From positions 186,001-250,000 of the forward strand of contig NZ_CP084091.1 in the NCBI RefSeq assembly GCF_020217425.1: DNA of 64,000 bases, read 5' to 3'. The translations under genes were made by a program, and so were the position numbers. Every line of letters begins with the position of its first letter. Position 1 is the first letter of the stretch. Source of the DNA: Halomicrobium urmianum. GTDB taxonomy: Archaea > Halobacteriota > Halobacteria > Halobacteriales > Haloarculaceae. Shown here piece by piece: positions 1 to 9,075 of the stretch. Below the pieces are notes generated by a model that was not told where the DNA came from, searched no databases, and worked only from the letters and a program-made list of their open reading frames with translations.

Positions 1-2
1 CG

Positions 3-335
3 AAGATTACTGTCTTGCACGTCGTGGGCGAACCGTCACCCTGGGGGGGAGCAGCCACGTCACTTGCTCTTGAGGAGGATCTCGAAGAGGCCGCCGAGGA
101 GCGCGCAGAGGACGTATTCGATGACGCCCGGGAACTCGCCGCCGAGTACGACGTCGAAATCACCACCGAGGTGCAACTGGGGCATCCGGTTCGGGCGATT
201 GTGAACAGCGCCGACGATTTCGACGCGGTCGTCATCGGGAGCCACGGCGGCTCGTTAGTGGATCGACTGGTCGTCGGGAACGTCGCCCAGAAAGTGTTCC
301 GCAACTCGCCCGTCCCTGTGATCGTTGCTCGGTGA
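3..335 (+). CDS. Universal stress protein (UspA family), 5' partial
   Basis: This is the C-terminal part of a UspA-fold nucleotide-binding stress protein; the reading frame is open to the window edge and begins in KITVLHVV, typical of the first beta strand after the family's start. The C-terminal ATP-binding signature is visible as VVIGSHGGSLVDRLVVGNVAQKV followed by SPVPVIVAR (G-2x-G-9x-G(S/T) pattern). About 10 residues are probably missing. Cytoplasmic. It converges on the PiT phosphate transporter gene; USP genes often sit beside transporters in haloarchaea, but no functional link is shown here. Confidence 0.9.
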   Translation, partial: KITVLHVVGEPSPWGGAATSLALEEDLEEAAEERAEDVFDDARELAAEYDVEITTEVQLGHPVRAIVNSADDFDAVVIGSHGGSLVDRLVVGNVAQKVFRNSPVPVIVAR

Positions 336-375
336 GTGGCCGCGACCGAGGTCGATGGACGGACGGGGTGTTCTC

Positions 376-1656
376 TTAGGCGAGGAGTGAAAACAATCCA
401 TAGGATCCCACGACCGCCATCGTCGGCGTGATAACCCAGAGCACCACGATACGCGCCGTCGCTGCGGGGTCAAACAGACTTTCGGCGGACAGTTCCTCTG
501 GGTCTTTCTCGCCAATGCTAGACACACGATCCCCGGATGCGTGCTGCCTGTCCGGGTGAGGAGACTCGCCTTCAGCGAGTTCGCCCACGGTCGGGCCCGC
601 AGCGACCCCCTTGTCGTCCTCAACTGGCGGGAGTTTGAGTGCACCAGTCGTAAACGTTGGAGCGGATTCATCGGCAGGGGACTGTGTGACTATTTCTGCG
701 AGCGTCCGCGCTCGGCTTGCACGGCCCCACCCGAGGCCAATGATGCAACTGGTCGTACTCACGGCGAGACTGGCTGGAATTCCGAGCCACGAGAGGACGG
801 TGATAATCGTCGCACCCACGGTCGAAACGATAAGCGCTGCCAGAATCGGCATCTTAGTGATATCGCTGCCAACGGTCGCCAGCGTCCGCCGGGCAATCGT
901 GAAGCCGCCCACGCTGATGGCCCCGACAGCGAGGAGAATCGCCGGGCTGGGGTCGAGGGACCCGTTGCCGACGAGCGGGGCGACCGCGTTCGCCGCGTTC
1001 GAGGCTCCGGCGCTGAACCCCATGTAGCAGGCAATTGCCACCACAAGCGCCGACCCGATCAGATCCCGAGGTGCCACGTTATCGTTGACCGATAGCCGTG
1101 GGCGCCTCCCCTGGGTATCGATTGCGATCAACGGGTTCGTGAGGCGACCAAATTCGAATTTGGCGTCGAGATGCGGGTACAGATATCTGCCAATAAACGC
1201 ACCTGTGAAGACGGCGATCAATGGGGCGACGATCCATGCCGACAGGATGGTAAACATCAGGGCAGTGTTGAGCGTCCCTGTTGCCAACCCCAATCCGACG
1301 ATTGCTGCGACGGCTGTCATCGAGGTTGACGCCGGGACACCGTAGAGGTTCGAGATCAGGAGCGCGAGCCCGGTGAAAAAGAGGACGCCAACGCTCGCTG
1401 CGGGTGTAAAGGCTGCTGCATCGACGATTTCGGTACTCATCGTCGTGATGACCTTCCGCCCAATCGTCCACGCTCCGAGGAACGCGAACACGGTAAACAG
1501 TGCTCCAGCGGTGACTTTTCTGACGGCCCGGCTGCCGACTGCCGGACCGAAGGCAACACCGGTTGATGACCCGCCGATATTGTACCCGACGAACACTGCT
1601 ACCAGAAACCCCAAGAGAATCAGTAACGCTGCCACGTGTCTGCGTTCGGTTCGCAC
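376..1656 (-). CDS. PiT family inorganic phosphate transporter
   Basis: 426-residue polytopic membrane protein. The two inverted PiT signature repeats are visible: an N-terminal GYNIGGSSTGVAFGPAVGSRAVR block and a central GFSAGASNAANAVAPLVGNGSL block, each followed by hydrophobic segments. A hydrophilic stretch at roughly residues 330-395 (acidic, Glu/Ser/Pro-rich) lies before the last membrane helix and is a large cytoplasmic loop. PiT carriers import phosphate (or metal-phosphate) with a cation gradient. The gene is monocistronic and convergent with the stress protein gene, 40 bp apart. Confidence 0.93.
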   Translation of the reverse strand: MRTERRHVAALLILLGFLVAVFVGYNIGGSSTGVAFGPAVGSRAVRKVTAGALFTVFAFLGAWTIGRKVITTMSTEIVDAAAFTPAASVGVLFFTGLALLISNLYGVPASTSMTAVAAIVGLGLATGTLNTALMFTILSAWIVAPLIAVFTGAFIGRYLYPHLDAKFEFGRLTNPLIAIDTQGRRPRLSVNDNVAPRDLIGSALVVAIACYMGFSAGASNAANAVAPLVGNGSLDPSPAILLAVGAISVGGFTIARRTLATVGSDITKMPILAALIVSTVGATIITVLSWLGIPASLAVSTTSCIIGLGWGRASRARTLAEIVTQSPADESAPTFTTGALKLPPVEDDKGVAAGPTVGELAEGESPHPDRQHASGDRVSSIGEKDPEELSAESLFDPAATARIVVLWVITPTMAVVGSYGLFSLLA

Positions 1657-1969
1657 ACGAAAAAATAGTGCCGTTTCACTGCTGAACTGTTGGCTACGAG
1701 CGATAGACGCAGTAATACGGAGATCCAGTACTTCACAACTGAAGTCCCACTAGTCTCTACCGACTCGTCTCCACACGAGTTGCCCAAAGATCAGTGACCG
1801 ATATGCGCTGTGTATGCAGCAGTGTCGTTTCGATCTACTCAGTGTCTGTCAGTCCCGGTGTGACCGATACAGAGCATGGAGCATGGATTCAGCAGAGAGG
1901 TAACCACAGACGGAGTTTATCTCAGCACGGGCGGTCCAATTTGCGAGATGAGTGTGTTGGGCCGTTGTG

Positions 1970-2302
1970 CTATCGGCCTATGAGTTCCAGTAGCCGTCTG
2001 TGAACGTCCTCGGCTGAGTCATATATTTCGTCATCAGTTGAAGCGAGTACGTCCTCCAGGGATTTCTTGCCGCCCTGCGTTTCAAGTTCATAATCGCCAT
2101 AGGCCTCGACCAACTCAGTTGTCGTAGCTGGATAGTCGTGCGATTTGAGCGCTTCATCAAGATCACCAAGCCCCTCACCAGCGTCAACACGCATCGGCTC
2201 TTCTTCGTCGGCGCGGGTACGTGCCTCCCCTTGCATCCGCTCTCGCTGGCGACGTTTTTCGTCATCCGCTTGCTCATCTCGGCCCTGTTTATCATCTGCC
2301 AT
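1970..2302 (-). CDS. Small acidic haloarchaeal protein (DUF5789-type)
   Basis: 110 residues. The N-terminal third is charged and probably disordered (Asp/Glu/Arg/Gln-rich). The C-terminal half, YPATTTELVEAYGDYELETQ and then GGKKSLEDVL to the end, resembles the haloarchaeal DUF5789 family as I remember it; function unknown. No signal peptide or membrane segment. An overlapping 105-residue frame on the same strand is a shadow with poor composition. Conserved small cytoplasmic protein; the family name is from memory. Confidence 0.75.
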   Translation of the reverse strand: MADDKQGRDEQADDEKRRQRERMQGEARTRADEEEPMRVDAGEGLGDLDEALKSHDYPATTTELVEAYGDYELETQGGKKSLEDVLASTDDEIYDSAEDVHRRLLELIGR

Positions 2303-2343
2303 ATATCACGGTAGGGGATTCAGGCGGATAACAGTAGGGCTGC

Positions 2344-2589
2344 CTATCGGAGATGCGGATCGAACTTCCCATCCCGACAGACCCAGATCTCGAAGCCACT
2401 TCCCAGGACGTTCAGGATCAGGAAAACGACCTCGTCGCCGACGAACGCGATCCCGGCGGCCCTGGCGCTGTTGCTGGTCTTCGGTTCCCACCGCTGGGTG
2501 TCGACCTCTTGGATCGAGAGGTCTCCTGAGTCGCCAATGGCTCGGGAGCACGACCCATGTAGTTCGCGCGCGGTATTCGGTGGATTTAG
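2344..2589 (-). pseudogene. Gene remnant without a start codon
   Basis: This frame has no ATG, GTG or TTG start after the upstream in-frame stop, yet its third codon positions are strongly G/C and the protein looks real, with AAGIAFVGDEVVFLILNVL, then GSGFEIWVCRDGKFDPHLR and a stop. That pattern suggests the C-terminal about 70 codons of a lost gene. I do not recognise the family. A plus-strand frame across the same bases (from 2353) has weaker codon bias and is more likely the shadow. It lies between two intact minus-strand genes. Confidence 0.35.
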
Positions 2590-2744
2590 CTACGGTTAGG
2601 GTTTCATCCCGGACCACCTTCTGGAGCTTCTTGACCCCACCAACGCCTGCCAATCCACCGCTCTGCTCACCACCGTCCGCCACTCCACCCTCCGCCTCAC
2701 CAACGCCCACCCTACTACCGCCCGCGTTCCTCCGTTACCTCGCT

Positions 2745-3215
2745 CTACTCTTCGCGCTTGCCAAAGGGTTCCTCGTTCCGGTCGGAGGCGTCGCGGGTCC
2801 GCTGGAGGTAGTTCTGGAGTGTCTCGTGGACGGTCCGGCCGAGGTCATGTAACTCGCCGTTGATGGCCGAGACTGAACTCGAATTGAGCGATTCGGTCAC
2901 GTCGCGCTCGCGCCAGTCCTCAGGCACCGTCGGGGCGTCGAAGCGGAGGTGGTCGTCCGTTGGATCACGGTAGAAGTCGAAGGCCTGGAACAGGTCGAGG
3001 TCGTCGACGACTCGGACCTTCTCTTCATCGAGGTCCGTGTACTCCGCCCATTCCTCGAACCCCTCACGCCACGCGCCTTCCTGGAGGAGGTTCTCGATGT
3101 CCTCGCGGTAGAAGTCCTCGGATCCGAGGGTTTCCGATTCTTCCCAGTCGAAACCGCTCGGTCGGCCCCGGTTCGAGAGATCGGGTGGCTCCGGAATGGA
3201 TACGTCGAGTGTCAT
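2745..3215 (-). CDS. Hypothetical acidic protein
   Basis: 156 residues from the ATG at 3215 (MTLDVSIPEPPDLSNRGRPSG). The frame stays open further upstream, but that extension has non-haloarchaeal composition. The protein is rich in Asp, Glu, Trp and Phe, with a central segment REDIENLLQEGAWREGFEEW that could be helical, and a basic C-terminal tail. No membrane segment, metal motif or known domain was recognised. Unknown function. The 200 bp upstream hold no other gene. Confidence 0.6.
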   Translation of the reverse strand: MTLDVSIPEPPDLSNRGRPSGFDWEESETLGSEDFYREDIENLLQEGAWREGFEEWAEYTDLDEEKVRVVDDLDLFQAFDFYRDPTDDHLRFDAPTVPEDWRERDVTESLNSSSVSAINGELHDLGRTVHETLQNYLQRTRDASDRNEEPFGKREE

Positions 3216-3574
3216 ACCGATAGTAGAGCGGGCACGACAATAAAGGCCCGTAGTGATTGTACGAGACGGGAGTCCGGGTGAATTGGTAATCGATAAATCG
3301 CTCCTCCCCGACACGCTCTGCGGACACATCCTCCCGAGCACCGCTCCCAGTCCCGGGACGAACAGTCAATGTGACTTGCTTAGCTTGCTAACGGACTCCC
3401 ATGCAAGATTCGCGCTTTCTCTGTAGCAGACGCTGAACGAAGTCCTAGGCTATTGTCAGAACAGGCGTAGCCGACTCAGAGGATAAATTCAGCAGAACGG
3501 TAACGATAGGCTACAGCGTTGACGGTATGATTCGTGGCTAATAATAATAACCCGTGACCCTGTTACTCCATTAC

Positions 3575-3745
3575 ATGGCCAAATGTGCTCGATGCGGCCG
3601 TGATGTGGACGATCTCCAAAGCATCTCGCCAGATGTTATCTCGAAAGAACTAATCGACTCAATCGATCACGGCGAAGAAGACTTTGCCGGGGAGGGTGGT
3701 ATGAAAGTTTGCGCCGAGTGTATGGCTGAACTGAAGGGAGACTGA
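3575..3745 (+). CDS. Small CxxC zinc-finger protein
   Basis: 56 residues starting at MAKCARCGRDVDDL. Two CxxC knuckles (CARC near residue 4 and CAEC near residue 48) should bind one zinc ion. The middle is acidic. An ATG seven codons upstream is possible, but the chosen start begins directly at the zinc knuckle, as is usual in these haloarchaeal micro-proteins. Function unknown; perhaps a nucleic-acid or protein adaptor. Confidence 0.65.
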   Translation: MAKCARCGRDVDDLQSISPDVISKELIDSIDHGEEDFAGEGGMKVCAECMAELKGD

Positions 3746-3975
3746 AACCAAAGCGGGTATCGTTACTGATGATTCCAGCACGATCTGGATTTCAAGATTC
3801 GCGCCCTCCATCTTGCACAAGCGCTCTCGACTACCGTTTCTCTGTCAAAAGCAGCGTGACCGGTACAGAGGGCAGATGGGGGGCCTAAGAGTGGAATATT
3901 ACGGACGGAGTTCCATTAGTAGACACTCCCGCATCGTCGCAATTATTTCACCCGGCACGCCCGTATTTCTTCGAA

Positions 3976-4623
3976 ATGTCCCCTAGAGTCTCACTTACCG
4001 AAAAGTGCGAGAACAAGTACGAACAGGTCGCCCTTGATACCCCGTATCTTGTTTTGATGTCGATGTCCGGTGTGCTTGCTGGCGTGGCTCTCCTCACCAA
4101 CTCGATTCCAATCCTCATCGGTGCGATGGTCATTGCCCCGGCATTGACGCCGTTGGAACTCGTTTCTGCTGGCATTGCTGCCAACCGGTTGAATCGAGCC
4201 GGATTCGGGGCCTTGGTCGCGTTCGTCGGTCTGTTGGCTGCGACTGCTGGGGCTATCGTGACGACGGTGATACTGAACGTGACAGGAGTTCTCCCACCTG
4301 CGGAGAACCTCATCGAGAAACCACTCCTTGAGGAGCGCATTACGGCCGGCTGGTACAGCGTCGTTGCTGCTGCCGCGGCGGGCATCGCGGCGGGGGTAAC
4401 GACCGACAAAGAACGGCAAGACACGCTCGTCGGCGTCGTCGCTGCCCTCGCACTCGTTCCGGCCGCAGCTGCTGGGGGAATAACATTACTGTCACGAGCG
4501 CCTGTTAAGGCCAGTGGCGGCCTCCTCTTACTCGTCCTCAATGCAGGCATGGTCGTGATAACTGGGACGGTGACACTCTGGCTCGGAGCTCGTGGCGATC
4601 GGAAAGCGGACACAAGCAAATAG
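3976..4623 (+). CDS. DUF389 family membrane protein
   Basis: 215 residues with about five to six hydrophobic segments. The motif VLMSMSGVLAGVALLTNSIPILIGAMVIAPALTP is the conserved core of DUF389 proteins, including the MVIAPALTP turn after the second helix. Many family members carry an extra N-terminal cytoplasmic domain; this one has only about 25 residues before the first helix, so it is a core-only version. Transport or membrane-associated role is presumed but not established. Confidence 0.8.
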   Translation: MSPRVSLTEKCENKYEQVALDTPYLVLMSMSGVLAGVALLTNSIPILIGAMVIAPALTPLELVSAGIAANRLNRAGFGALVAFVGLLAATAGAIVTTVILNVTGVLPPAENLIEKPLLEERITAGWYSVVAAAAAGIAAGVTTDKERQDTLVGVVAALALVPAAAAGGITLLSRAPVKASGGLLLLVLNAGMVVITGTVTLWLGARGDRKADTSK

Positions 4624-4689
4624 GCATGCAACGTACCTTTCGCCTGTTTCGCTCGTCCATGCCGAATCGAACGGACTCCTCTGAGAAAC

Positions 4690-4801
4690 TTATCCCCTGT
4701 ACTGAGCGATTTCAGTAGCAAGCGGTAGACCATCTCTTGCGAGATACGCGCCCTCTATTCAGTACACCGCTCCTATCAGCTACTGAGGGTTTCAACAGAG
4801 C
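4690..4801. mobile_element. IS or MITE end fragment inserted in tnpB
   Basis: The tnpB coding sequence on the minus strand stops resembling its family exactly where a GGTTTCAACAGAGC terminus begins (4788-4801). The same terminus family occurs at 8010, 47597, 47802, 57860 and 58978. The adjoining bases around 4734-4760 (GCGAGATACGCGCCCTCTATTCAG) resemble the reverse complement of 8150-8178, so both are probably pieces of one element type. The other end was not found. Confidence 0.45.
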
Positions 4802-5563
4802 CAGCCGTTTGATTCGTTGACTCGTGTGTCGTCCATTAGGGAGTTTCGCTTGAGCGCTGGCGATAGCGTTAGTCGTCTCTCGAAACTGCTCAAATGGGTG
4901 GTGGCCACTGTAGAGATACTGCTCACCGGCTGTTGTCGTACATGCAACGAGCACGTTTGCACCGAGATCAAGCGCAGCGGCCTCGGAGCCATCTGATCTG
5001 CTCTCTTCGACGGTGTCGATGGTTACGGATTGATGCACACGGTACGTCTCTTCGACCGAGTCGTGCAAGATTTCGAGTCGACCACCGTCTCCACGCCACT
5101 TTGGTCTGCCCCGAACTGGCAACCGAAGTCGTTCGTACGTTCCGAACCCGTACTCGTCTTTGAGATCCATACCAATGCGAATCTCCAGTCGGGATCGTTC
5201 GTTCCATTGTAGCGTGTACGAATCGTTGCGGATGTAGGTGCGGAGCTCTCGGCCATCATTTTGATTCCCCCAGTAGCCAGGGGGACTCGGATCGTACTCT
5301 GGATCGTCGAGAAGTTCGAAGAAGGATCGCCACGCAGTATCGTTCACGCGAGCGATCTGTTGGGTTGTCGCTCCGCTTAGCACGTCGACGTACTCGTCGT
5401 AATAGCCATCGCACTCCCAGACGCTCTCTCCGGCGAAGAACTGCTGTCGGCGGTCGTAGGTGAGTTGATTCCAGAGGCTTGCCGATGCATCCAGCACTCG
5501 CACAAGGATCTCTTCTGTCGTCTCAGATTGAGGAACGATATCGAACGTATTCGTTCGATTCAT
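4802..5563 (-). pseudogene. tnpB: Truncated IS200/IS605-family TnpB
   Basis: The N-terminal about 254 codons of a TnpB (IS1341/OrfB type, RNA-guided nuclease family) are present, starting MNRTNTFDIVPQSETTEE. The first RuvC aspartate is visible in AALDLGANVLVACTTTAG. The reading frame loses homology after SQRIKRL, where an IS terminus is inserted, so the second RuvC acid, the zinc ribbon (CPxCG..C.C) and the last aspartate are missing. It cannot encode an active nuclease. It is related to the tnpB at 56-57.4 kb, sharing the IRNDxYTxxWxxRSRLEI block. Confidence 0.85.
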
Positions 5564-5762
5564 GGCTCAGAATTCGATTGCACCCATGGCGCACCTGCGC
5601 CGGGTTCAGTTGACTGCACGATGCTCGGGCGACTGCTATTTGGGCTGAGCTGGCAGTACCGTCTCATAGGAAAATCCCTCTTCGGTGAAGGCCTGATCAC
5701 GTCGAGCCTCCGCCCATCGTGGGCGCGAAAAACAACCACCAGAGAAGCGAAATCAGAGTCTT

Positions 5763-5939
5763 TCAGCGGTCGCTGTAATCCCACATCCGCGGGACGTAGC
5801 CGAGATATTCGATGTCGTCGGCGTAGTCACGAAGGAAGCCGACGAGGACGATCTCGGGAACACCAGCTTCGGCTTGGTCAACCAACCACTGTTCCAGTTC
5901 GTCTTCGGCCTGTTCAATTTCGGTGAGGTCAGCCGACAT
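5763..5939 (-). CDS. Small acidic hypothetical protein
   Basis: 58 residues, MSADLTEIEQAEDELEQWLV to YVPRMWDYSDR. It is highly acidic, has haloarchaeal codon use, and a clean ATG start and TGA stop. The sequence reads as two helices (residues 4-20 and 28-42) and an aromatic tail. A longer frame in another phase over the same bases is a shadow. I recall similar short proteins in other haloarchaea but know no function. Confidence 0.6.
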   Translation of the reverse strand: MSADLTEIEQAEDELEQWLVDQAEAGVPEIVLVGFLRDYADDIEYLGYVPRMWDYSDR

Positions 5940-6095
5940 TGATTATCGCGCCTCCAGCTGACGGTACACCTGTCGCTGATGGTGGTATCGCATCTTGAAT
6001 CACCTGTGCTGTGCAGGCACGACCGAGTGCGCCTGCACCCTTTGCAGGCGCTCAAAAACAACGCACAGTATCCGGACTAATTCGTTTCCTCAAGG

Positions 6096-6902
6096 ATGGC
6101 TACGCGGGGTTTCATTAGCGATGCACGTCCTCAACGATGTATGGTTCGAACCGTGGCTGATGTCCCGAGCTACGAGCTTGCCTCGGTTGACTCTCAGGAC
6201 AATCTGATTTCTGCGATTGAGATAATGTTCGAGAACGACTACTCTCAACTGGGCGTCGAACGTGACGGGGAACTGATCGGGATGGTGTCCTATCGATCAA
6301 TCTCGCGGGTACTGTCGATATTGCGCAAGCTGGGAGCTGATAAGAATCTCCCTGGGCGAACGGTACAGATCGCTATCGAAGATGTCGAACCTGTGGTTGA
6401 GCCCACGGCAGATCTGGTCGTCCTCTTTGACTTGTTGGCCGAAGATCCGTATGTGCTGGTTGATGATCCCGATCAAGAGTCGCTGCAGATTCTCACGAAC
6501 TACGATCTTCTTCATTATCTCCGGGACTCGATTGAACCCTTTCTATTGATTGAGGACATCGAGATCGCGATTAGGACGCTCCTCCAAGAAGCGTTCCCCG
6601 ATGATATCGATACTGAACTGCAAAACTTCTACCAGGATAAGGATATCCGGACGCCAGAAGGGCTGATGGACTGTAGTTTCGGCCATTATCCACAGTTCAT
6701 GTGTCAGAATTGGCCCCAGTTTGAGTCGTATTTTGAAGAGAACGGCGACTTCGTTCGTCGTCTAATCAATGAGGTGGGGGATATCCGCAATCAAATCTTC
6801 CATTTCCGAACTGAACGTCATAATCCGGATGTTGATGAGGCACTCTTGGATTTTGCTCATAGCTATTTCACAGACCGAATATCTCGAACTCCGTCGTTAT
6901 AA
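6096..6902 (+). CDS. CBS-domain protein
   Basis: 268 residues. Residues about 16-155 read as a pair of CBS motifs: VRTVADVPSYELASVDSQDN with VERDGELIGMVSYRSISRV, then a second half with VLVDDPDQESLQILTNYDLL. CBS pairs bind adenine nucleotides and act as energy sensors. The C-terminal 110 residues are unlike CBS; they include a helical segment ending in FRTERHNPDVDEALLDFAHS, reminiscent of HEPN or abortive-infection-type RNase tails (RxxxxH-like spacing RTERH). That last point is speculative. An alternative ATG lies at 6141, directly before the first CBS strand. Codon use is more AT-rich than its neighbours, suggesting transfer. Confidence 0.75.
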   Translation: MATRGFISDARPQRCMVRTVADVPSYELASVDSQDNLISAIEIMFENDYSQLGVERDGELIGMVSYRSISRVLSILRKLGADKNLPGRTVQIAIEDVEPVVEPTADLVVLFDLLAEDPYVLVDDPDQESLQILTNYDLLHYLRDSIEPFLLIEDIEIAIRTLLQEAFPDDIDTELQNFYQDKDIRTPEGLMDCSFGHYPQFMCQNWPQFESYFEENGDFVRRLINEVGDIRNQIFHFRTERHNPDVDEALLDFAHSYFTDRISRTPSL

Positions 6903-7224
6903 CCTCGCTCTGCTGAGAATCAATGGTCGGCCGCGAGCGACGCTCCGGGCGGTAAGCGGCGAGCGGTGCGGGCCGTGACGACTCACCGGCCAGCCACTTT
7001 CATCGACCGTCGAAGTTGCCCACATCCTGGCGGACTCAGAAAGGGCGAGGCCGCCTCGGCCGTCCCCTGACCCCGCAAGCACCGCAGGCACGAGGAGCGC
7101 AGCGGTGGCTTCGTGAGCGCAGCGAACGAAGGCAGGGAAGTCGCAGCCCGCGCAACGGAGTGAGCAGGACCGTCTTCCCGTGGTCGCGGGACGTCGAGAG
7201 GCCGAGGGCTTTCACGAGATACGG
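6903..7224. other. Gene-free GC-rich stretch
   Basis: No supported gene in 320 bp. The sequence contains runs typical of haloarchaeal intergenic GC-rich debris (repeated GAGCGCAGCG-like words) and no tRNA, promoter or terminator that I can defend. Confidence 0.5.
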
Positions 7225-7554
7225 CTAATCATCTCGCTGTGCGTTCAGCTCCTCGAGGAACCAGCCGGCCGTCGTCCCGATACGAACGCCATCGACGTTG
7301 CGCATCTCGAGGCCGGTCGTGGCGGTGCGGAACGGGTACTGGTCGACGAGGGTGCGGTGGATAACCGTTCGGACCCGCTCCGTCCCGTATCTGTCCACGA
7401 CAGCTGCCATTGTGGTGTCGAGATGACCGTCTTGATGATCCATTCGCGGGGTCTGCGCCCGCTTCAGCACGAGATCGACCACGTCGGTGACCGACGCGTG
7501 CTCAGGCTTTCCGGTCCGTTCACGAACGTTGTAGAGGGGCTCAGCGTCGGGCAT
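7225..7554 (-). CDS. Hypothetical protein, paralogue of 49707-50036
   Basis: 109 residues from the ATG at 7554 (a GTG two codons earlier is possible). It aligns end to end with the protein at 49707-50036: (E/D)PLYxVRERTG, then DVV(D/E)LVLxRAQxPRxDHQD, VVDRYG and DGVRIGTTAGxFL(E/A)ELNAxxDD. The family is haloarchaeal and of unknown function; the fold looks helical and cytoplasmic. It directly follows a companion CxxC-protein gene, as in the other copy, so the two genes probably work together. Confidence 0.7.
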   Translation of the reverse strand: MPDAEPLYNVRERTGKPEHASVTDVVDLVLKRAQTPRMDHQDGHLDTTMAAVVDRYGTERVRTVIHRTLVDQYPFRTATTGLEMRNVDGVRIGTTAGWFLEELNAQRDD

Positions 7555-7560
7555 TGCCAC

Positions 7561-7916
7561 TCACTCCGAGAGATCGGCGTCTGTGTCAGTGGCTGCTGAA
7601 TCGCGTCGACGGTGCTGGCGGATCTCGTCGAGGGTGTCTTCGAGGGTTGCGACATTATCGATCGCCGCAAGTTTAGCGACGATCTCGTCGACGAGTGCGG
7701 CCCGCTCGACGGCGGCCTCGTCCCCCTCGGCCCTATCGATCGATTCGACGCGAATCTGGCGGGCTTCGTGCCTGCCACAGTCCCAGCAATCACGTGTAAT
7801 CTCGATACGCTCGTCTTCGTCAGCTGCAAGGACCGCGTGTCCGAAAGTGACGTCGAGAGCGGTCGTTCCTGTCGGACGTCAAGTGTAAGCGGGGATCCGG
7901 ACGCAGGGCAGTCCAT
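7561..7916 (-). pseudogene. Frameshifted zinc-ribbon gene, paralogue of 50043-50396
   Basis: The first 26 codons (MDCPASGSPLTLDVRQERPL and on to TSLSD) match the start of the intact copy at 50396, then the frame must shift near 7842 to continue as HAVLAADEDERIEITRDCWD and CGRHEARQIRVESID, which matches AVLDAAEDERLDVVRTCWDC in the intact copy. The total length is not a multiple of three. The CWDCG zinc knuckle and the C-terminal helix (ATLEDTLDEIRQHRR) are preserved. This may be real decay or a sequencing indel. Confidence 0.7.
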
Positions 7917-8009
7917 AGTCGTCGCATGATTTGCGGCGGTGTTGAAAATATGGGACCTCCGAGACAACCTCTCATAGAGGTCTTCGCCGGCTAGGAAACA
8001 GTTCTAGAA

Positions 8010-8190
8010 GCCTCTGTTGAAATCCGATTATCTCCACACCTTTTCCGCTGAAATAGCTGTTATGTAGGTCAGTGCATCGTCCACAATTTGGAGCGAAGCC
8101 TCACCATCTCACACAGGGGGGCGACTGTCCCTGATTCCGAGAGGAACGAACTGCTGAATATAGAGGGTGTACCTCGCACGACTGCCGGCC
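8010..8190. mobile_element. Possible IS/MITE remnant
   Basis: A GCCTCTGTTGAAATCC terminus at 8010-8025 matches the terminus family seen at 47597 and elsewhere, and 8150-8178 (reverse strand) resembles the inner part of the fragment at 4734-4760. No transposase remains. Boundaries are approximate. Confidence 0.35.
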
Positions 8191-8335
8191 GATTACCGAA
8201 CGTGGGTTTCAACGAAACCAGTCGGACGGCATCTCGAGCATCGGCGTGCGCGCCTGCAGAACGACCGAAACATTGCTGATCCGATACGACCCGCGTCCTC
8301 CTGGTCAGGTCGACTCCTCACGGGGTTTGAGCCCG

Positions 8336-8998
8336 CTATCGGCCGTGTTCCTCGGGGAGTGCGGATCGTCCCCCCGCACCGGTGAGATACCACGCAACCA
8401 GGCGTGCCTGTGCACGACGGATGACGCCACTTGCGGTCGATTTATCGACATCCATCGTATCCGCGAGGTCGGCCAGAGTACATCCACGCGGCACCTCGAA
8501 GTAGCCCTCCCTGAGACCAGCGGCAAGCAGTTCCTCCTGCCGACGTGTCAGTAGGCGATCCGAGCGCTCCTCGCCCACCTTCGACAAGAGCTCGTAGGGC
8601 GCCCCGATGTCCTCCAGCGTCTCCCGGAACTGGTCAAACTCCTCACGAGTGCCAGTGAGGTCGAATTCGTAGTGTCCGTCTCGGACTTCAATCGGGAACT
8701 CGGGTGGGAACTCCACGTCCTCAACGAAGGCGTACAGATCGACATCGGTCGTCTCGTACGTTGTGAGTAGCCGGTCGTCTGTCTGGTTCAACACCTCGAA
8801 CTCATAAATCGCGTCGTGTGCTCGGAACGCCGACGCGACGGCACTGGGGTCAGCGGTGACAGCCTCACCGAGTTCGCTCGCGGTATCACCGGTGCGGACG
8901 CCCGACAGGAGACGGAAGGTCGCGTCAGGAAATGACCGCGACAGATCGGTGACGTACAGGTCCGTTGGGAGACGGATGCGGAACCGCGCACCAATCAC
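8336..8998 (-). CDS. HTH_10 (Bat-type) transcriptional regulator
   Basis: 220 residues from the GTG at 8998 (VIGARFRIRLPTDLYVTDLS); the frame extends upstream, but that part lies over the divergent gene's promoter and has poor composition. The C-terminal about 60 residues carry a HTH_10 domain: LLTRRQEELLAAGLREGYFE, then VPRGCTLADLADTMDVDKSTASG. The N-terminal about 150 residues are a sensor-like region as in bacterioopsin-activator-like proteins. It is divergent from the membrane protein gene at 9076 with a perfect 14-bp palindrome between them, so that gene and itself are likely targets. Confidence 0.88.
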   Translation of the reverse strand: MIGARFRIRLPTDLYVTDLSRSFPDATFRLLSGVRTGDTASELGEAVTADPSAVASAFRAHDAIYEFEVLNQTDDRLLTTYETTDVDLYAFVEDVEFPPEFPIEVRDGHYEFDLTGTREEFDQFRETLEDIGAPYELLSKVGEERSDRLLTRRQEELLAAGLREGYFEVPRGCTLADLADTMDVDKSTASGVIRRAQARLVAWYLTGAGGRSALPEEHGR

Positions 8999-9025
8999 CG
9001 GCACCGCCCTCCGTGACTGAACAGT

Positions 9026-9039
9026 CCCAACATGTTGGG
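9026..9039. promoter_or_regulatory. 14-bp palindrome, probable operator
   Basis: CCCAACATGTTGGG is a perfect palindrome in the 77-bp divergent intergenic region, 28 bp from the regulator's GTG and 37 bp from the membrane protein's ATG. A TATA-like TTCATATC lies at about 9044-9051. This placement fits an operator for the adjacent HTH_10 regulator. Confidence 0.5.
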
Positions 9040-9075
9040 TTAGTTCATATCTCAGTCGGCGAGCGATATCAACGT

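Noticed and set aside
2145..2852. 235-codon plus-strand frame across three minus-strand features
   Set aside because: Arg/Ser/Pro-rich low-complexity product and no start context; it overlaps the DUF5789-type gene.
6903..7224. GC-rich stretch as RNA gene
   Set aside because: No tRNA or rRNA fold or conserved sequence could be recognised.
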